A stretch of 64,000 nucleotides of DNA from Erinaceus europaeus (taxonomy: Eukaryota; Chordata; Mammalia; Eulipotyphla; Erinaceidae), in the NCBI RefSeq assembly GCF_950295315.1, contig NC_080179.1, forward strand, positions 68,131,961 to 68,195,960. The letters run 5' to 3'. Below, piece after piece: positions 10,161 through 20,683 of this stretch. The first letter of the stretch is position 1, and every line of letters starts with the position of its first letter. The position numbers and the translations under genes are program-made. The notes beneath the pieces were generated by a model that was given only the letters and a program-made list of their open reading frames with translations, searched no databases and was not told the origin of the DNA.

Positions 10161-10868
10161 ACACCCCCTGCTTTATTTATTTGTTAAGTTACTTTGGGGC
10201 TGGTGATACTTTCTCTGAAACTTACTAGGTGTCTTGTGGTACTTATCTTTTGTCTCCTTTTAGTCTTCAGTTTCTCTTTCCATCTAAACATGTGTTTTCT
10301 CCCCCTTCAGAATGTGTAGTTTGTCTGTGGTCCGCCCTTTCTCCCCTCTGCCATCAGACCATCTCATATTTCTGTGAAAGTCAAACTGATCACATATGAA
10401 CCTAAGATTTCCCCTTTCCTCTTTGTTCATTGCCAGAACTGAACGGCATTTTCCACCTGCTGTCCTAAGCAGGAAGGACATGTATTTAGCTCTAGCCCCA
10501 CCCTCTCTAAGTCTATGGACTTGCAGTTAGAGAGAGAATCGCTTCGTTTAACGGTGGTGTGGTTGATAAACAGTAAGAACCATCCTTGAGTTATTTATTT
10601 ACTAGGGAGTTTGGCCCCGTCCAGTGTTCAGACTTGCTGTAGTTCGAATGGTCAGAAGCAAGGGATCCCTGGGACCTAGCTGTGGATAAGCCAGCACACA
10701 AGGGACCACCAGGAACACCACATAGAACAAGATGAAGCTTTGGATGATCGCATAAACAGATAGTTTGGGGCACGGTAAGTCCAACATGAACGGACTTACT
10801 TTGTAGCAATAGAGAATACTGATTTTTCCCTTGAAAGGGGGAGTTGTAGGGGTGCCAGGGGGCTGCAG
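10161..10868. other. Intron sequence without recognised repeats
   Basis: It is unique sequence. Minus ORFs of about 100 codons overlap here in two frames without a recognisable domain, so no gene is called. Confidence 0.5.
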
Positions 10869-11150
10869 GTGGAGATGGCTCTCCTGGTGGAGCACACACT
10901 TGATTACGTGAGAAGGTTCAATGTCTCTGGCCCCCCCCATGGGAGAGTGCGCACATTGTGTGTGTGTGTGCGCGCGCGCCCGTGCGTGTCTGCCTGCCTG
11001 TACGGGTGGTGGAGCTGTGATCCTGCATCTCTCCTTCTCTGTCTCTCACCATCTATCATGAGAACTATGTGATTCCTGAATGTGGAATCACATAGTCACA
11101 GAGTCCCAACAATAACCCTAGTGGCAGAAACAAAACAAAGCAAAACCCAA
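10869..11150 (+). mobile_element. SINE B-like, sense, degraded, with a hairpin
   Basis: The head reads ctcctggtggagcacacact, the middle ggtggtggagctgtgatcc, and the end aacaataaccctagtggcag. A short GT/GC stretch lies at about 10958-10980, and a perfect 13-bp inverted repeat lies at 11064-11096. Confidence 0.7.
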
Positions 11151-11278
11151 AACAAATACATAATAATATAGGGTGGAAGACAGTATAATGTTTCACAAAG
11201 AAGCTCTTTCTCCCTTTCTTTCCTTCTTTCTGTCTTTCTCTCTCTCTTTCTTTCCTTCTTTCTATTCTTTCCTTTCTA

Positions 11279-11512
11279 TTTTATTTGATAGGACACAGAG
11301 AAATTGAGAGAGGAGAGAGAGATAAAGGGTGAGAGAGAAAGAGAGACACCTGAAGACTGTGTCACTGCTTGTAAAGTGTCCCTACTATAGGTGGGGAGTA
11401 GGGGCTTGAACCACTTGGCTCCCTGGAGAAAGATTTCATGCCTAGGGCTCCAAACTCCCAAGTTTAATCCTTCACACAACCATAAGCCAGAGCTGAACAG
11501 TACTCTGGGGAT
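11279..11512 (-). mobile_element. SINE B, antisense, interrupted by a sense SINE D
   Basis: The B body covers 11279-11415. A sense D piece (catgcctagggctccaaact, ccagagctgaacagtactct) covers about 11420-11512. Confidence 0.7.
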
Positions 11513-11513
11513 T

Positions 11514-11521
11514 TCTCTCTC

Positions 11522-11565
<44 letters not shown>

Positions 11566-11608
11566 TCTCTGTCTCTCTCTCTCTCCCTCTGTCTCTCTCT
11601 CTCTCCCC
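11514..11608. repeat. (TC)n microsatellite with G interruptions
   Basis: CT repeats are interrupted at intervals by CTGTCT, giving a Leu/Ser ORF artefact. Confidence 0.95.
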
Positions 11609-11624
11609 TTTCCTGCCATTCTTC

Positions 11625-11905
11625 TTTTTATTTTTTTAAATATTCTATTTATTTCCCTTTTTGTTGCCCTTGCTGTGGTTGTTATTATTATTGTTGTAAT
11701 TGATGTCACTGTTGCCAGATAAGACAGAGAGAAACGGAGAGAAGAAGGGGAAGACAGAGAGGGGGAGAGAAAGACAGACACCTGCAGACCTGCCTTACCA
11801 CTTGTGAAGCGAGCCCCCTGCAGGTGGGGAACCGGGGTCTCGAACCAGGATCCTTGTGCTTTGTGACATGTGTGTTTAACCTGCTGCACTACCACCTGAC
11901 TCCCC
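11625..11905 (-). mobile_element. SINE A, antisense
   Basis: It runs from tatttccctttttgttgccc through cacctgcagacctgccttac to ctgcactaccacctgactcc. A 70-bp fragment of another copy (ccaccagggttttctctggg) follows it. Confidence 0.9.
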
Positions 11906-12014
11906 TCTTTTTATTTTTTCTTACCACCAGGGTTTTCTCTGGGGTTTGGTGCCTGCATGATAAATCCACTACTCTCACTAACCACTATGTTACCCAAACA
12001 TGCCACATACAAAT

Positions 12015-12478
12015 TGTTTTTATTTAACATTTGACAGTTCAACACATGGGTACAATCTTTCATCTCTCCAAGATAGGTGTCTGTAAAACACTCTCACCTC
12101 CAACCTACATCCTTCCAAACCCCCCCCCCCAACCCAAGCCCACTGCCTCTCCCCTTTTTCCCCAGAGTCCTCTGCTTTAGTGCAATACACTAAATCTAGT
12201 CCAAGTCTTACTCTGTGATTTCCTTTCTGTCCTTGTTTCTTAAGTTCCACCTATGAGTGAAGTCATCCTGTATTCATCCATCTCTTTCTGGCTTATCTCA
12301 CGTAATATTATCCCTTTTGGTTCCATGCAAGATGAGGTGACTCTGGAACAGCTAAATTATATATATACCACAGTTTTTATAAGCACTCATCTGTTGTTTG
12401 ACACCTGGGGTGCCTACAAGTTTTAGCTACTACAAATTGTGCTGCTATGAATATAGGTGTACGTAGATCTCAACTTTC
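12015..12478 (-). mobile_element. L1, antisense 3' UTR and ORF2 end
   Basis: It carries acctatgagtgaagtcatcc, tctggcttatctcacgtaat, cactcatctgttgtttgaca and tgctgctatgaatataggtg. No open frame survives. Confidence 0.78.
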
Positions 12479-12479
<1 letters not shown>

Positions 12480-12510
<31 letters not shown>

Positions 12511-12633
12511 CCTTTGTACCAGAACACTGTTTCGTTCTGGCTTATGGTGGTGCGGGGGATTGAACCTGGGATGTTGGAGTCTCAGGCATGAGAGTCTGTT
12601 TGCATAACCATTATGCTATCTACCCTCCATCCC
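12480..12633 (-). mobile_element. SINE D, antisense, with (ATT)n
   Basis: (ATT)n lies at about 12483-12510, followed by ttctggcttatggtggtgcg and gtctcaggcatgagagtctg. Confidence 0.85.
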
Positions 12634-12639
12634 CAACTT

Positions 12640-12857
12640 TCTTTTTATTTGATAGAAACAAAGATAAATTGAGAGGGAAAGGAGACTGAGACAGAGAGAG
12701 AGCATGCGCGAGAGACACCTCCAGCACTGCATCATGCTTGTGAAGCTTTCCCCCTGGGGAAATTGGGGAAAGCTTCACAAGCATGACTGGGGAATTGAAG
12801 CTGGGTCCTTGTGAATAGTAACATGTGTACTCTACCCAGAGTGCCACCCTCCAGCTC
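12640..12857 (-). mobile_element. SINE B, antisense, carrying a 22-bp perfect inverted repeat
   Basis: The usual gcttgtgaagctttcccc segment is followed by its exact inverse (arms 12732-12753 and 12765-12786). The element then resumes at gactggggaattgaagctgg and ends ctctacccagagtgccaccc. Confidence 0.85.
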
Positions 12858-13646
12858 CTCTTATGTCATATGTCTATGTTTGTCCGTCTTACTCTTTTTA
12901 GACCAGAGACCCTCTCAGCTCTGATTGTTGGCGTTGCTGAGGATAAAATTTGGTTCCTTTTGCATGCACTCCCAGTGTACTTCTGCTGTGCTGTCTCCCT
13001 GATTATGCGTTTCTTCTAGGAGAGGTTTTGGAGTATGACTCCCAGTGCTGTAAACAGGAAGGTTCCCAAGAACACCCTAACAACTTAAAACAGCGTCTGC
13101 ACGGCAGGCTGTAAAAGCCATTCCAGGCCCCGCCTTCCACATCAACTAGGTGGTTGCTTGTCTTGTCGTTAATGACTTCTCTATGATCCACACATTTGGT
13201 CGTTTCTTTCATTGATCTTTTTTTTTTTTTTTTTTTTTTTTTTAATGCGAGGATGTTAAGTATTTGCTGTGTGCTAAGAGCTGCTAGGGACTGGAGTTGC
13301 CAAGCTACAAGAGACTACAAGAGGCTACAAGAGTTACACTCTACAAGAGACTTTGAGTATAGGCAAAAAGACATCTATGCTGCGGCCACAGTTGTTACGA
13401 CGCACAGGCTTTATTTGAGGAATAGTACGGGAACGCAGCAGAAAGTCCCTTGAGACTGATTTTGGTGGGTAGGGAGAGGGAATGGACAGTTGAAGAAGGC
13501 TTCATGGAAAGGTTGGGTCTTGACTGTAGGTGTAACAGGTGTGAAAATCAGAAGAAACCGTACACATATAAAGCCAATTTGTGTAGGTGGCATGTCTGGG
13601 CAACGCAGTGTTAGATCTACTTTTGTCATTTATATTATTTTATATG
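12858..13646. other. Intron sequence without a gene
   Basis: It is mostly unique, with a 27-bp poly-T at 13217-13243 and a short ctacaagag array at about 13303-13350. Confidence 0.5.
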
Positions 13647-13818
13647 TAGAGGGCTGGGAGATAGCTCAGCCGGTCAAGTGCATGCCTTGCCATGCATGAT
13701 GGCCTGAGTTCCAGTCGCTGGCCACCACATGGGAGCCGCGTGCAAGGAGGAAGCTTCATGAGTGGTGGAGCTGTGCTGTGGTGTCTCTTCACTTGCTCCC
13801 TCTGGCTTTCCTTTTTCT
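13647..13818 (+). mobile_element. tRNA-derived SINE, sense, divergent
   Basis: The head is gctgggagatagctcagccg, then catgcatgatggcctgagtt and gtggtggagctgtgctgtgg. It is related to B but has a different head. Confidence 0.65.
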
Positions 13819-13821
13819 TTT

Positions 13822-14115
13822 AAAAAAATTTTTAATATTTATTTATTCCCTTTTTTGTTGCTCTTGTTTTATTGTTGTAGTTATTATTGTTGTTGTTGTT
13901 GTTGATGTCATTGTCGTTGGATAGGACAGAGAGAAATGGAGAGAGGAGGTGAAGACAGAGGGGGAGAGAAAGACAGACACCTGCAGACCTGCTTCACCGC
14001 CTAGGAAGCGACTCCCCTGCAGGTGGGGAGCCGGGGGCTCGAACCGGGATCCTTGAGCCGGTCCTTGCGCTTTGTGCCACCTGCGCTTAACCCGCTGCGC
14101 TACCGCCCGACTCCC
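13822..14115 (-). mobile_element. SINE A, antisense
   Basis: It is full-length, ending at gcgctaccgcccgactccc. The flanks ctggctttccttt and caggctttcccttt look like an imperfect target duplication. Confidence 0.92.
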
Positions 14116-14421
14116 AGGCTTTCCCTTTTTCTTGATCTCTCACCCTCTCTCTGGAAAGGAGAAGGAAAAAAGGTTCACTGGGAGCTGTGGAGTTGTGCGA
14201 AGCCCTGGAGAGCTGTGGCAGTCAAAACAATACTGGGAAGATGGCTCACCGAGAGTGTCCCTGCTGTGCCAGCAGACAGCCTCATCCCAGACCTGTTCCC
14301 ACCATGCTGGCGGAAGCTTCAGGGCTGTGGCATCTATCTAGCTGATAAAGTTTGCGTGGGGTGGTGAAGCCTTGACAATGGCAGGAAAAAAGAAAGAAAG
14401 AGAAGAAAAAAGAAGTTTCTT

Positions 14422-14710
14422 GAGATTGGGTGATGACACAGTCAACCAAGTAGAGCACACGTCACCATGCGCAGGGACCTGGGTTCAAAGCTTTGGTCCT
14501 CATCTACAAGGGGGAAGCTTCCTAAGAAATGCTTCAGATGTCTTTTTCTCCTTCACTTTCTACTTCTCTCAGCCTTTTCAATTTCTCTCTGCCTCTATCA
14601 AAAAAGAAAGAGAGAGAGAAAGAAAGAAGGAAAGAAAGGAAAAAAGATTACTAGGAGTGGTAGATTCATCCTGTAGGCACCAAGCCCTGGTGTAATCCTG
14701 GTGGCAATAA
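14422..14710 (+). mobile_element. SINE B-like, sense, with an A-type tail segment
   Basis: Its head is gatgacacagtcaaccaagt. The middle is purine-rich (AGAA)n. The end ggagtggtagattcatcctg and aatcctggtggcaataa resembles the A tail segment. Confidence 0.75.
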
Positions 14711-15009
14711 GCATGAAAAACAAAACAAAAACATAAATTGATTTAGTCGCTACTTGGTCGTGCGCCCCTGTATGCACTTCACATACTGCATTTTATTCTT
14801 GACAGCGTTATGAGGTGTGAGTGCTATTACTCCCCTGTTCTAAAGAGAAATCTGAGGTGAAGTAAGGAGGCAGTGAGGCTGGGATTTGAGCCTGAGATTA
14901 TTGTCTGACTTAGTTCCTCTGCCTGGTATGTTCTCATTTTGAAGGTGGGAGTGTAGTGAACCCTGAACAGCAGTTATCTTAAGAGGTTTTCTTACCTGCA
15001 TAGACCTCG
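14711..15009. other. Unique intron sequence
   Basis: No repeat or exon was recognised. The gaggtgaagtaaggaggcag stretch and its surroundings resemble an old MIR-type SINE, but I cannot confirm it. Confidence 0.4.
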
Positions 15010-15013
15010 TGGA

Positions 15014-15343
15014 CTTTTTTTTTTTTTTTTTTTGCCTCCAGGGTTATTGCTGGGGCTCGGTGCCAGCACTATGAATCCACTGCTCCTGGAAGCTGTTTTT
15101 CCCATTTTGTTGCTCTTGTTGTTATTGTCATTGCTGTTATTGTTGGATAGGACAGAGAGAAATGGAGAGAGGAGGGGAAGACAGAGAGGGGGAGAGAAAG
15201 ACAGACACCTGCAGACCTGCTTCACTGTTTGTGAAGTGACTCCCCTGCAGATGGGGAGCCAGGAGCTCGAATAGGGATCCTTGCGTTGGTCCTTGCGCTT
15301 TGTGCCATGTGCGCTTAACCCGCTGCGCTATCGCCAGGCCCCC
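15014..15343 (-). mobile_element. SINE A, antisense, long form
   Basis: It runs from poly-T and ctccagggttattgctgggg to ctgcgctatcgccaggcccc. The flanks tagacctcgtgga and tagacctcataga suggest an imperfect target duplication. Confidence 0.9.
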
Positions 15344-15779
15344 TAGACCTCATAGACTCGTTACCTAAGCACTGCAGAAGGATAAGGTTGGGAATGCGAG
15401 GGGAAGAGGGTGAGTCTGTGCTTCAGACAGATCCTTGGCCAGTGAGGAGATAGTAGATGCTCACTGCCTGAGCACAGTACCCCCCCTGCACGCCCCCTTC
15501 AGGCCACTGGTGGCACAGCAGCTGCCTTCTGTTCTTGGGAATGGTCTGCTTGAGTCTTGAGTCAGCAGGACAGGACGTGGAGGATATCAAGTCAGGGATG
15601 ATTTGTCAGCCAGAGACAGATGTCACCAGCAGGCCACCCTTCCCTTCCCTCCCCTCCCCTCCCCTCCTCTCTCCGCTCCTTTCCTCTTATTTCTCTCTCT
15701 CTTTCCCTCCCTTTCTTTCTTTGCCACTAAGGTTATCAGTGGGGCTCAGCTCCTACGTGACTTCATTCCTACTGACTTT
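15344..15779. other. Intron sequence with a CCTC-rich stretch
   Basis: It is unique up to about 15640, then C/T-rich simple sequence to 15720. A short antisense SINE fragment (aaggttatcagtggggctca) lies at 15727-15775. Confidence 0.5.
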
Positions 15780-15794
15780 CTTTCCTTTAAATAT

Positions 15795-15841
<47 letters not shown>

Positions 15842-15930
15842 TATCAGAGCACTATTCAGTTCTGCCTTATGATGATGTTAGGGGCTGATCCTGGGTCCTT
15901 GGAGCCTCAGGTATGTAATTCCTTGTGCAT
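15780..15930 (-). mobile_element. SINE D, antisense, with (TTTA)n tail
   Basis: Twelve or so TTTA units at 15793-15842 lead into cagagcactattcagttctg and cttggagcctcaggtatgta. Confidence 0.82.
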
Positions 15931-15934
15931 AACT

Positions 15935-16260
15935 AGGGAAGTTGAGAGGGGGAGGCGAGACAGAGAGAGAGAGAGAGAGAGATGTACCTGCAAGCACTGC
16001 TTCACCACTGTGAAGCAAGGGAAAACCTTTGCAGGTGGGAACTGGGGGCTTGAACCTTGTGCACTTAAATAGGTGTACCAACGCCTGCCCCCCAGGTGTC
16101 TTTCTCAGCCTCTACTCCCCTTTCCCTCTCAATTTCTGTCTCTACCTAAAAAAAAAAAAAAGCAAGAAAAAGAGAGAGAGAGAGGGACAGGGGAAGAAAA
16201 ATGGCCATTGGGAGTGGTAGATTTCTCGCACAGGCACTGAGTCTCCTGCCTCTGCTGGGA
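15935..16260 (-). mobile_element. SINE B, antisense, followed by a sense SINE tail
   Basis: The antisense B covers 15935-16090 (gttgagagggggaggcgaga to taggtgtaccaacgcctg). A sense tail with tctcaatttctgtctctacc, poly-A and ggagtggtagatttctcgca continues to about 16260. Confidence 0.7.
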
Positions 16261-17249
16261 AGGAGGGGTGGGGTGGGCAGGAGGCATACGCTGCTTTCTC
16301 CTGTTGGCAGACCCTGGGGTCTGAGCTGAGTCTCCTGGGGTTCAGCATTCTGCTCAGGGGCACCTCCTGTTTGGCCTGTGAGGAGCAGAGGGAGCAGAGG
16401 GCCCCTAGGCCTTGGTGGTTTCCTTGCCCCTGGGACGAGTCTTCTCGCACTGGGGTTGAAGGGAGAGAGAAGCCTTTTCGGTTTGGGGGAGCTGTTGAGT
16501 CTGATAGCTAGATGTCTCAGGGCCTCGAGCATGGCGAACATTCCAGTTGTTAAGGGGCTGTTTTTTGTCAATTCTGAATTTTCACAGTGGGGGGTGGTGG
16601 TGGTGGAGGAGGGCAAGTGATGAAATCTTCCCATGAGTCCCTCAGGCCACCGCACTCCACACTGACCACCATTTTCAGCCCCAGGGAATCTTCTGTCCAA
16701 GCCTGTTGGCGGTTTTTGTGAAAGCTGAAGCTTGAACCTCCCCAGCTTATCATCATATTCAGGTTTTTGCCTCACTTGTTACCAGGGAAACCATTGCCAC
16801 AAGTCGGACTGTGTGGATGCTCTCTCTTCTCTGTCTGTCTCCCTCCCTCCCTCCCTCTAGTTGACACAAACCTTTGAGGGCTGCAAAATTGAAAAAAGTC
16901 CAGTACCATTTTGTGTTTCTTTTTTTTTTCCCTCCATTTTTCACTTCCTAAATGAAACTCCTACTCTGACTGCAACATTGTACTCTAGCAAACTCAGATC
17001 AGTAAAATGTATATTTAAAAGACCATTGGAGGGCTGACAAAATAATTTACTTGGATTGTGAGCCTACTTTGTCATGTGTTTTACATGGTCTGAACCCTGC
17101 CCCCTGTGCATCAGAGGAAGAAGCCTTGATGCTCCAGTCTCTCTCTCTCTCTCTCTCATTCTTTTCCTTTTTCGTTTTTTTAAATTATTTCCTTTTCTTT
17201 CTTTTCTCTCTCTCTACCCCCCCCCCCCCAACCATGTCTGTCTGTCTGT
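16261..17249. other. Intron sequence, no gene called
   Basis: It is largely unique. The 209-codon minus ORF across 16146-16775 has no recognisable domain and begins in SINE tail sequence. A degraded sense SINE (gagggctgacaaaataattt) lies at about 17030-17150. Confidence 0.5.
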
Positions 17250-17345
17250 CTTCTCAGAGCACTGCTCAGCTTTGGATTTATGGTGGTGGGGATTGAACAG
17301 CCTATGACTTTTGGAGCTTCAGGCATGAAAGTGTTTATTTTATTT
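17250..17345 (-). mobile_element. SINE D fragment, antisense
   Basis: It shows cagagcactgctcagctttg, ggattgaacagcc and ttcaggcatgaaagtg. Confidence 0.75.
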
Positions 17346-17925
17346 TTTCCTTTTCTCTCTTTAATTCACTCATTCTTACTTTCTTTTTGAATAACCCAAC
17401 CCTATGACTCTTTCTATTTGGAAAAGCCAGCTTTTAGCTTTTAGCAGTGGATCCCCTGATGAGAAGCAAGCAAGAAAAAAAAAATCCTTTTCTTTTTTCT
17501 CTTTCTTTTTTAGAAAGAAAATTATCAACAAAAATTAACTGGGAATCAGAAGATTCAGAGAAATTAGAACAAATGAATCTTATTGTCTGATTGTGTCTGA
17601 AATAGACAGAGCTGATTTCCTGTTTTTATTTTTATTTTTTGATACTTGACTCTTAACAGACCGCCTCAGTAGAAGGGGTCCCTCTTTGTGTTTTCAGGGA
17701 AGGAAAATGGTGGGTCAAGGACATTAATTATGTATCTTCCCCCTTTCTGTGATGTTTATGTGGCTGAAGGCAGATCTCAGGAAAGCGGGAGGGAATCAGG
17801 CAGGGGTGCATTTTAATCACCTCTGCTGCCTTGAAAGACTTTCGGTGCTCACCTTCAGTGGAAGGCGGCCTCTGGTCCCTGGGAGTGTGCTTTGTGTGCT
17901 GACTGTGTGAATAAAAGGAATTCCT
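17346..17925. other. Unique intron sequence
   Basis: No repeats, exons or RNA genes were recognised apart from short poly-A and poly-T runs. Confidence 0.5.
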
Positions 17926-18090
17926 GTGGTCCGGGAGGTGGCGCAGTGGATAAAGCACTGGACTCTCAAGCATGAGGTCCTGAGTTCAGTCTCTGACAGC
18001 ACATGTACCAGAGTGATGTCTGGCTCTTTCTCTCTCCTCCTATGTTTCTCATTAATAAATAAATAAATTCTTTTTTTTTTTTTTTTTTTT
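17926..18090 (+). mobile_element. SINE C, sense
   Basis: It is close to the best copy in the window: gtggcgcagtggataaagca, ctggactctcaagcatgagg, gtaccagagtgatgtctggc, with tail attaataaataaataaa. The flanks aaaggaattcctg and aaaggaactcctg are a likely target duplication. Confidence 0.88.
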
Positions 18091-18566
18091 AAAGGAACTC
18101 CTGCCTCTTCTGGTGGCCTGAGCTCACTGCAGACACAAAAGACACTGACTCCAGTTCAGGTCCCTGTGGGTCTCCAGGCTGATTGGCTCATTACCATGTG
18201 GTTCAGTTTACAGAGCAGAGCCTTGTCCACCCCTCCCCCCCAGTGCCTTTCTGAGGGGGTCTCTGGTCTGGCCGTCACAAGAAGCCTCTCTTGGAGCTCT
18301 CCTGAGCCAGGGTTTTCAATGATCAGGCCTTCAGGAAAGACATTATCTTTTTGTTTGGACGAAAGAAACCATACCACCCAGGCTTCCTTTACTGCAGTAG
18401 GGGCCATGCTTGAAGCTGGGTTGTGCACATAGCAAGGCAGCACACTACTCAAGTGAGATGCTGCCAGCCCTAGGGAATTCTCTTCCTGAGCTCACTCTGG
18501 AGGCCTGCACTCCCACGGTACTCCCCACTCTTGCAGTGGTCTCAGTAGATCAACTTCTAGGAGGAA
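18091..18566. other. Unique intron sequence
   Basis: No repeat was recognised. Overlapping ORFs on both strands have no domain. Confidence 0.45.
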
Positions 18567-19138
18567 ACCCAAGGGTGCAGGCAGTGGCTCACCCAGTAGA
18601 GTGCACACATGACCATGCGTGAGGACCCAGGTTCAAACCTCTGGTCCCTACCTGTGGGGGGGGGGGGAGAAGGCTTCATGGTTGGTGAAACAGTGCTGTG
18701 GGTATTGCCTCTCTAGATCCCTTGTCTTCTCTTAATTTCTTTTCTTTTTCCTTTTTTTTTTTCTTGCCTCCAGGGTTATTGCTGGGACTTAGTGCCTGCA
18801 CTCCGAATCCACTGCTCCTGGAGGCTGTTTTTTTCCCCTTTTGTTGCCCTTGCTGTTTATCATTGTTGTTGTTACTGCTGTCGTTGTTGTTGGATAGGAC
18901 AGAGAGAAATGGAGAGAGGAGGGGATGACAAAGACGGGGAGAGAAAGACAGACACATGCAGACCTGCTTCACAGCTTGTGAAGCAACCCCTCCCCCCTGC
19001 AAGTGGAGAGCCGGGCCCTCAAGCCAGGATCTTTACGCTGGTCCTTGTGCTTCACACCATGTGCGCTTAATTTGCTGCGATACCGCCCAGCCCCCTTCTC
19101 TTAATTTCTGTCTATATACAATAAATAAAAATAAAAGG
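18567..19138 (+). mobile_element. SINE B, sense, split by a SINE A
   Basis: The 5' half (gcagtggctcacccagtaga to cttgtcttctcttaatttct) and the tail (ttctcttaatttctgtctat, aataaataaaaataaaa) are parted by an antisense SINE A. Confidence 0.85.
18741..19095 (-). mobile_element. SINE A, antisense, nested in SINE B
   Basis: It is full-length. The perfect 14-bp direct repeat ttctcttaatttct at 18727-18740 and 19096-19109 is its target duplication. Confidence 0.92.
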
Positions 19139-19451
19139 AAGAGGATGGAAGAAAGAAGTGGAAGAAACCCCAACATCTTTCTTCTACAGAGAAAGTGTGC
19201 TGCTTGCTTTTAAATTTTGCCTTGAAGTGTGAGGCTCCTGGGATCTAGTCGTCCTCCATTAAGAAGCTGTTGGCTTGGGAGGCCTTTTCTATTTGTGGAG
19301 CAGTGGAGGCCTTCATCTCTGCTGTCGTAGCACAGTTCTGTTTAAAATGCAAATGGAGTGGAAATTGCATCAGTCATGCGAAACATCCTGTTGACCATTT
19401 GGGAGATGCAGTTTTCAAATAGGGAGCCCGTGGGCCAACCGGAGTCTAGAC

Positions 19452-19770
19452 AGCTCCTGGGTAGGCTGCGTGTTCTCCTGTGCAAGGAGCCTGGGTATAA
19501 GCCCTTCCACCAGAGGTGAACACTCTGGGGCTTCGGTGTCTCTCCCTGTATCTGAATGAAAACATCTTTGGAGGAAGCTCTGGTGTTGTGATGTCTCTCC
19601 TTCTCTCTCTGAGTGGAAAAGCGTCTGAAGAAAGCTCCAGTACTGTGGTGTCTCTGTCTCTCCCCCTCTACTATTTGAATGAGGTAGTGTCTGGAGGGTG
19701 CTCTGGTGCTGTGGTCTTTCATCTTCTCTTTGTGTCTCTGAATGAAAAAGTGTCCCAGAGCAGTGAATTG
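19452..19770 (+). repeat. SINE-like head followed by a degenerate four-unit tandem repeat
   Basis: A SINE-like head (caaggagcctgggtataagc) is followed by units of 55-66 bp starting at about 19523, 19578, 19635 and 19701. Each unit has ctctggtgctgtggtgtctc and a tctgaatgaaaa-like end. The repeat gives overlapping minus ORFs of 146 and 138 codons. The array ends about 100 bp before the P-loop exon. Confidence 0.75.
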
Positions 19771-19859
19771 GAATATGTACAAGCTCCTGGTTCAGCAAAA
19801 CAAAGCAGCAAATCAAACACCAGCACACCAAGTAATGAATTGTTTTCCTTGATTTTTAG

Positions 19860-19933
19860 ATGTCCTTGAAGGCTACAATGGAACAATATTTGCATATGGA
19901 CAGACTTCATCTGGAAAGACGCATACGATGGAG
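19860..19933 (+). CDS. KIF5C: KIF5C coding exon (about residues 73-97), ATP-binding P-loop
   Basis: The 74-bp exon lies between acceptor ...ttgatttttag and donor gtaagat. With the base carried from the previous exon it encodes 25 residues starting [14 protein letters not shown]. It includes the Walker A loop GQTSSGKT at about residues 86-93, which binds the phosphates of ATP; its last threonine is the site of known rigor mutants. The following HTME is the usual kinesin continuation. DVLEGYNG fits KIF5C or KIF5B, while KIF5A has DVLAGYNG. The exon ends in phase 0. The 12.4-kb intron before it is packed with SINEs, and a degenerate four-unit tandem repeat ends about 100 bp upstream of the acceptor. 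All catalytic residues of the loop are intact. Confidence 0.97.
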
Positions 19934-20077
19934 GTAAGATCGCATCACATTGTCATTTGAGATGACTGGACAGAATTATGCTACTAGCAAAACATGAGAA
20001 ACACCTAGCATTTTTACTGAGCAACAGAGCTAAAGGGATGGTTATTATAGCCTTCCCCCCCTCTCCCCCCTTATTCT

Positions 20078-20435
20078 GATCAATACAGTGAGAGACAAAG
20101 GGAGAGAGAAGGGGAAAGAGAGAGATACCTGCAGCTCTGTTCCATCACTCTTGATGCTGCTGACCTGTAGGGAGCGACTGGGGTCTTGAACCTGACTTTA
20201 ATTTTTTAAAATATCTTATTTATTTTATTTTGATGAGAGAGATACAGAGAGAAAGACAAAGAGAAACATCAGAGCACTGTTCCACTCTGGCTTATGGGGG
20301 TGTTGGGGATTGAACCTGTGGCCTTGGAAACTCAGGATTGAATATCTTTTGCATAACCATTGTGCTGTCTCCCCAGCTAACCTGTGTTGTTAAACATGGT
20401 AATGTGTGCTCTCCAGGTGTGTCATGTCCTGGCCC
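20078..20435 (-). mobile_element. SINE B, antisense, split by an antisense SINE D
   Basis: B halves at 20078-20198 and about 20383-20435 surround D at 20199-20382 (cagagcactgttccactctg, cataaccattgtgctgtctc). Confidence 0.75.
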
Positions 20436-20519
20436 CCCCTCTGTTTCACCAATTTGTCTCATCGTTTGAGAAGCCTTAATATGGTGAATACTAAACTCTT
20501 GGGATTTAGTATTAAAAAA

Positions 20520-20662
20520 AAATCAATACTTTTATTGACTGACTTGTTTTTTATCAGAGCACTACTTAGTTCTGATTTATGATGATAGGAGAAGTTGAAT
20601 TTGGGACCACTGATGTCTCAGGAATGAAAGTCATTTTGCATAACCATTATGCTGTCTCCTCC
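20520..20662 (-). mobile_element. SINE D, antisense
   Basis: It reads cagagcactacttagttctg, gtctcaggaatgaaagtc and cataaccattatgctgtctc. Confidence 0.8.
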
Positions 20663-20683
20663 TTCAGTGTTTAAAACACCCTG

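Noticed and set aside
16146..16775. 209-codon minus ORF
   Set aside because: It starts in unique sequence and ends in a SINE tail, has no recognisable domain, and competes with ORFs in other frames.
19342..19831. Two overlapping minus ORFs of 146 and 138 codons with a repeating pattern
   Set aside because: The repeats come from the tandem DNA array at 19523-19758 read in two frames; repetitive DNA explains the apparent periodic protein.
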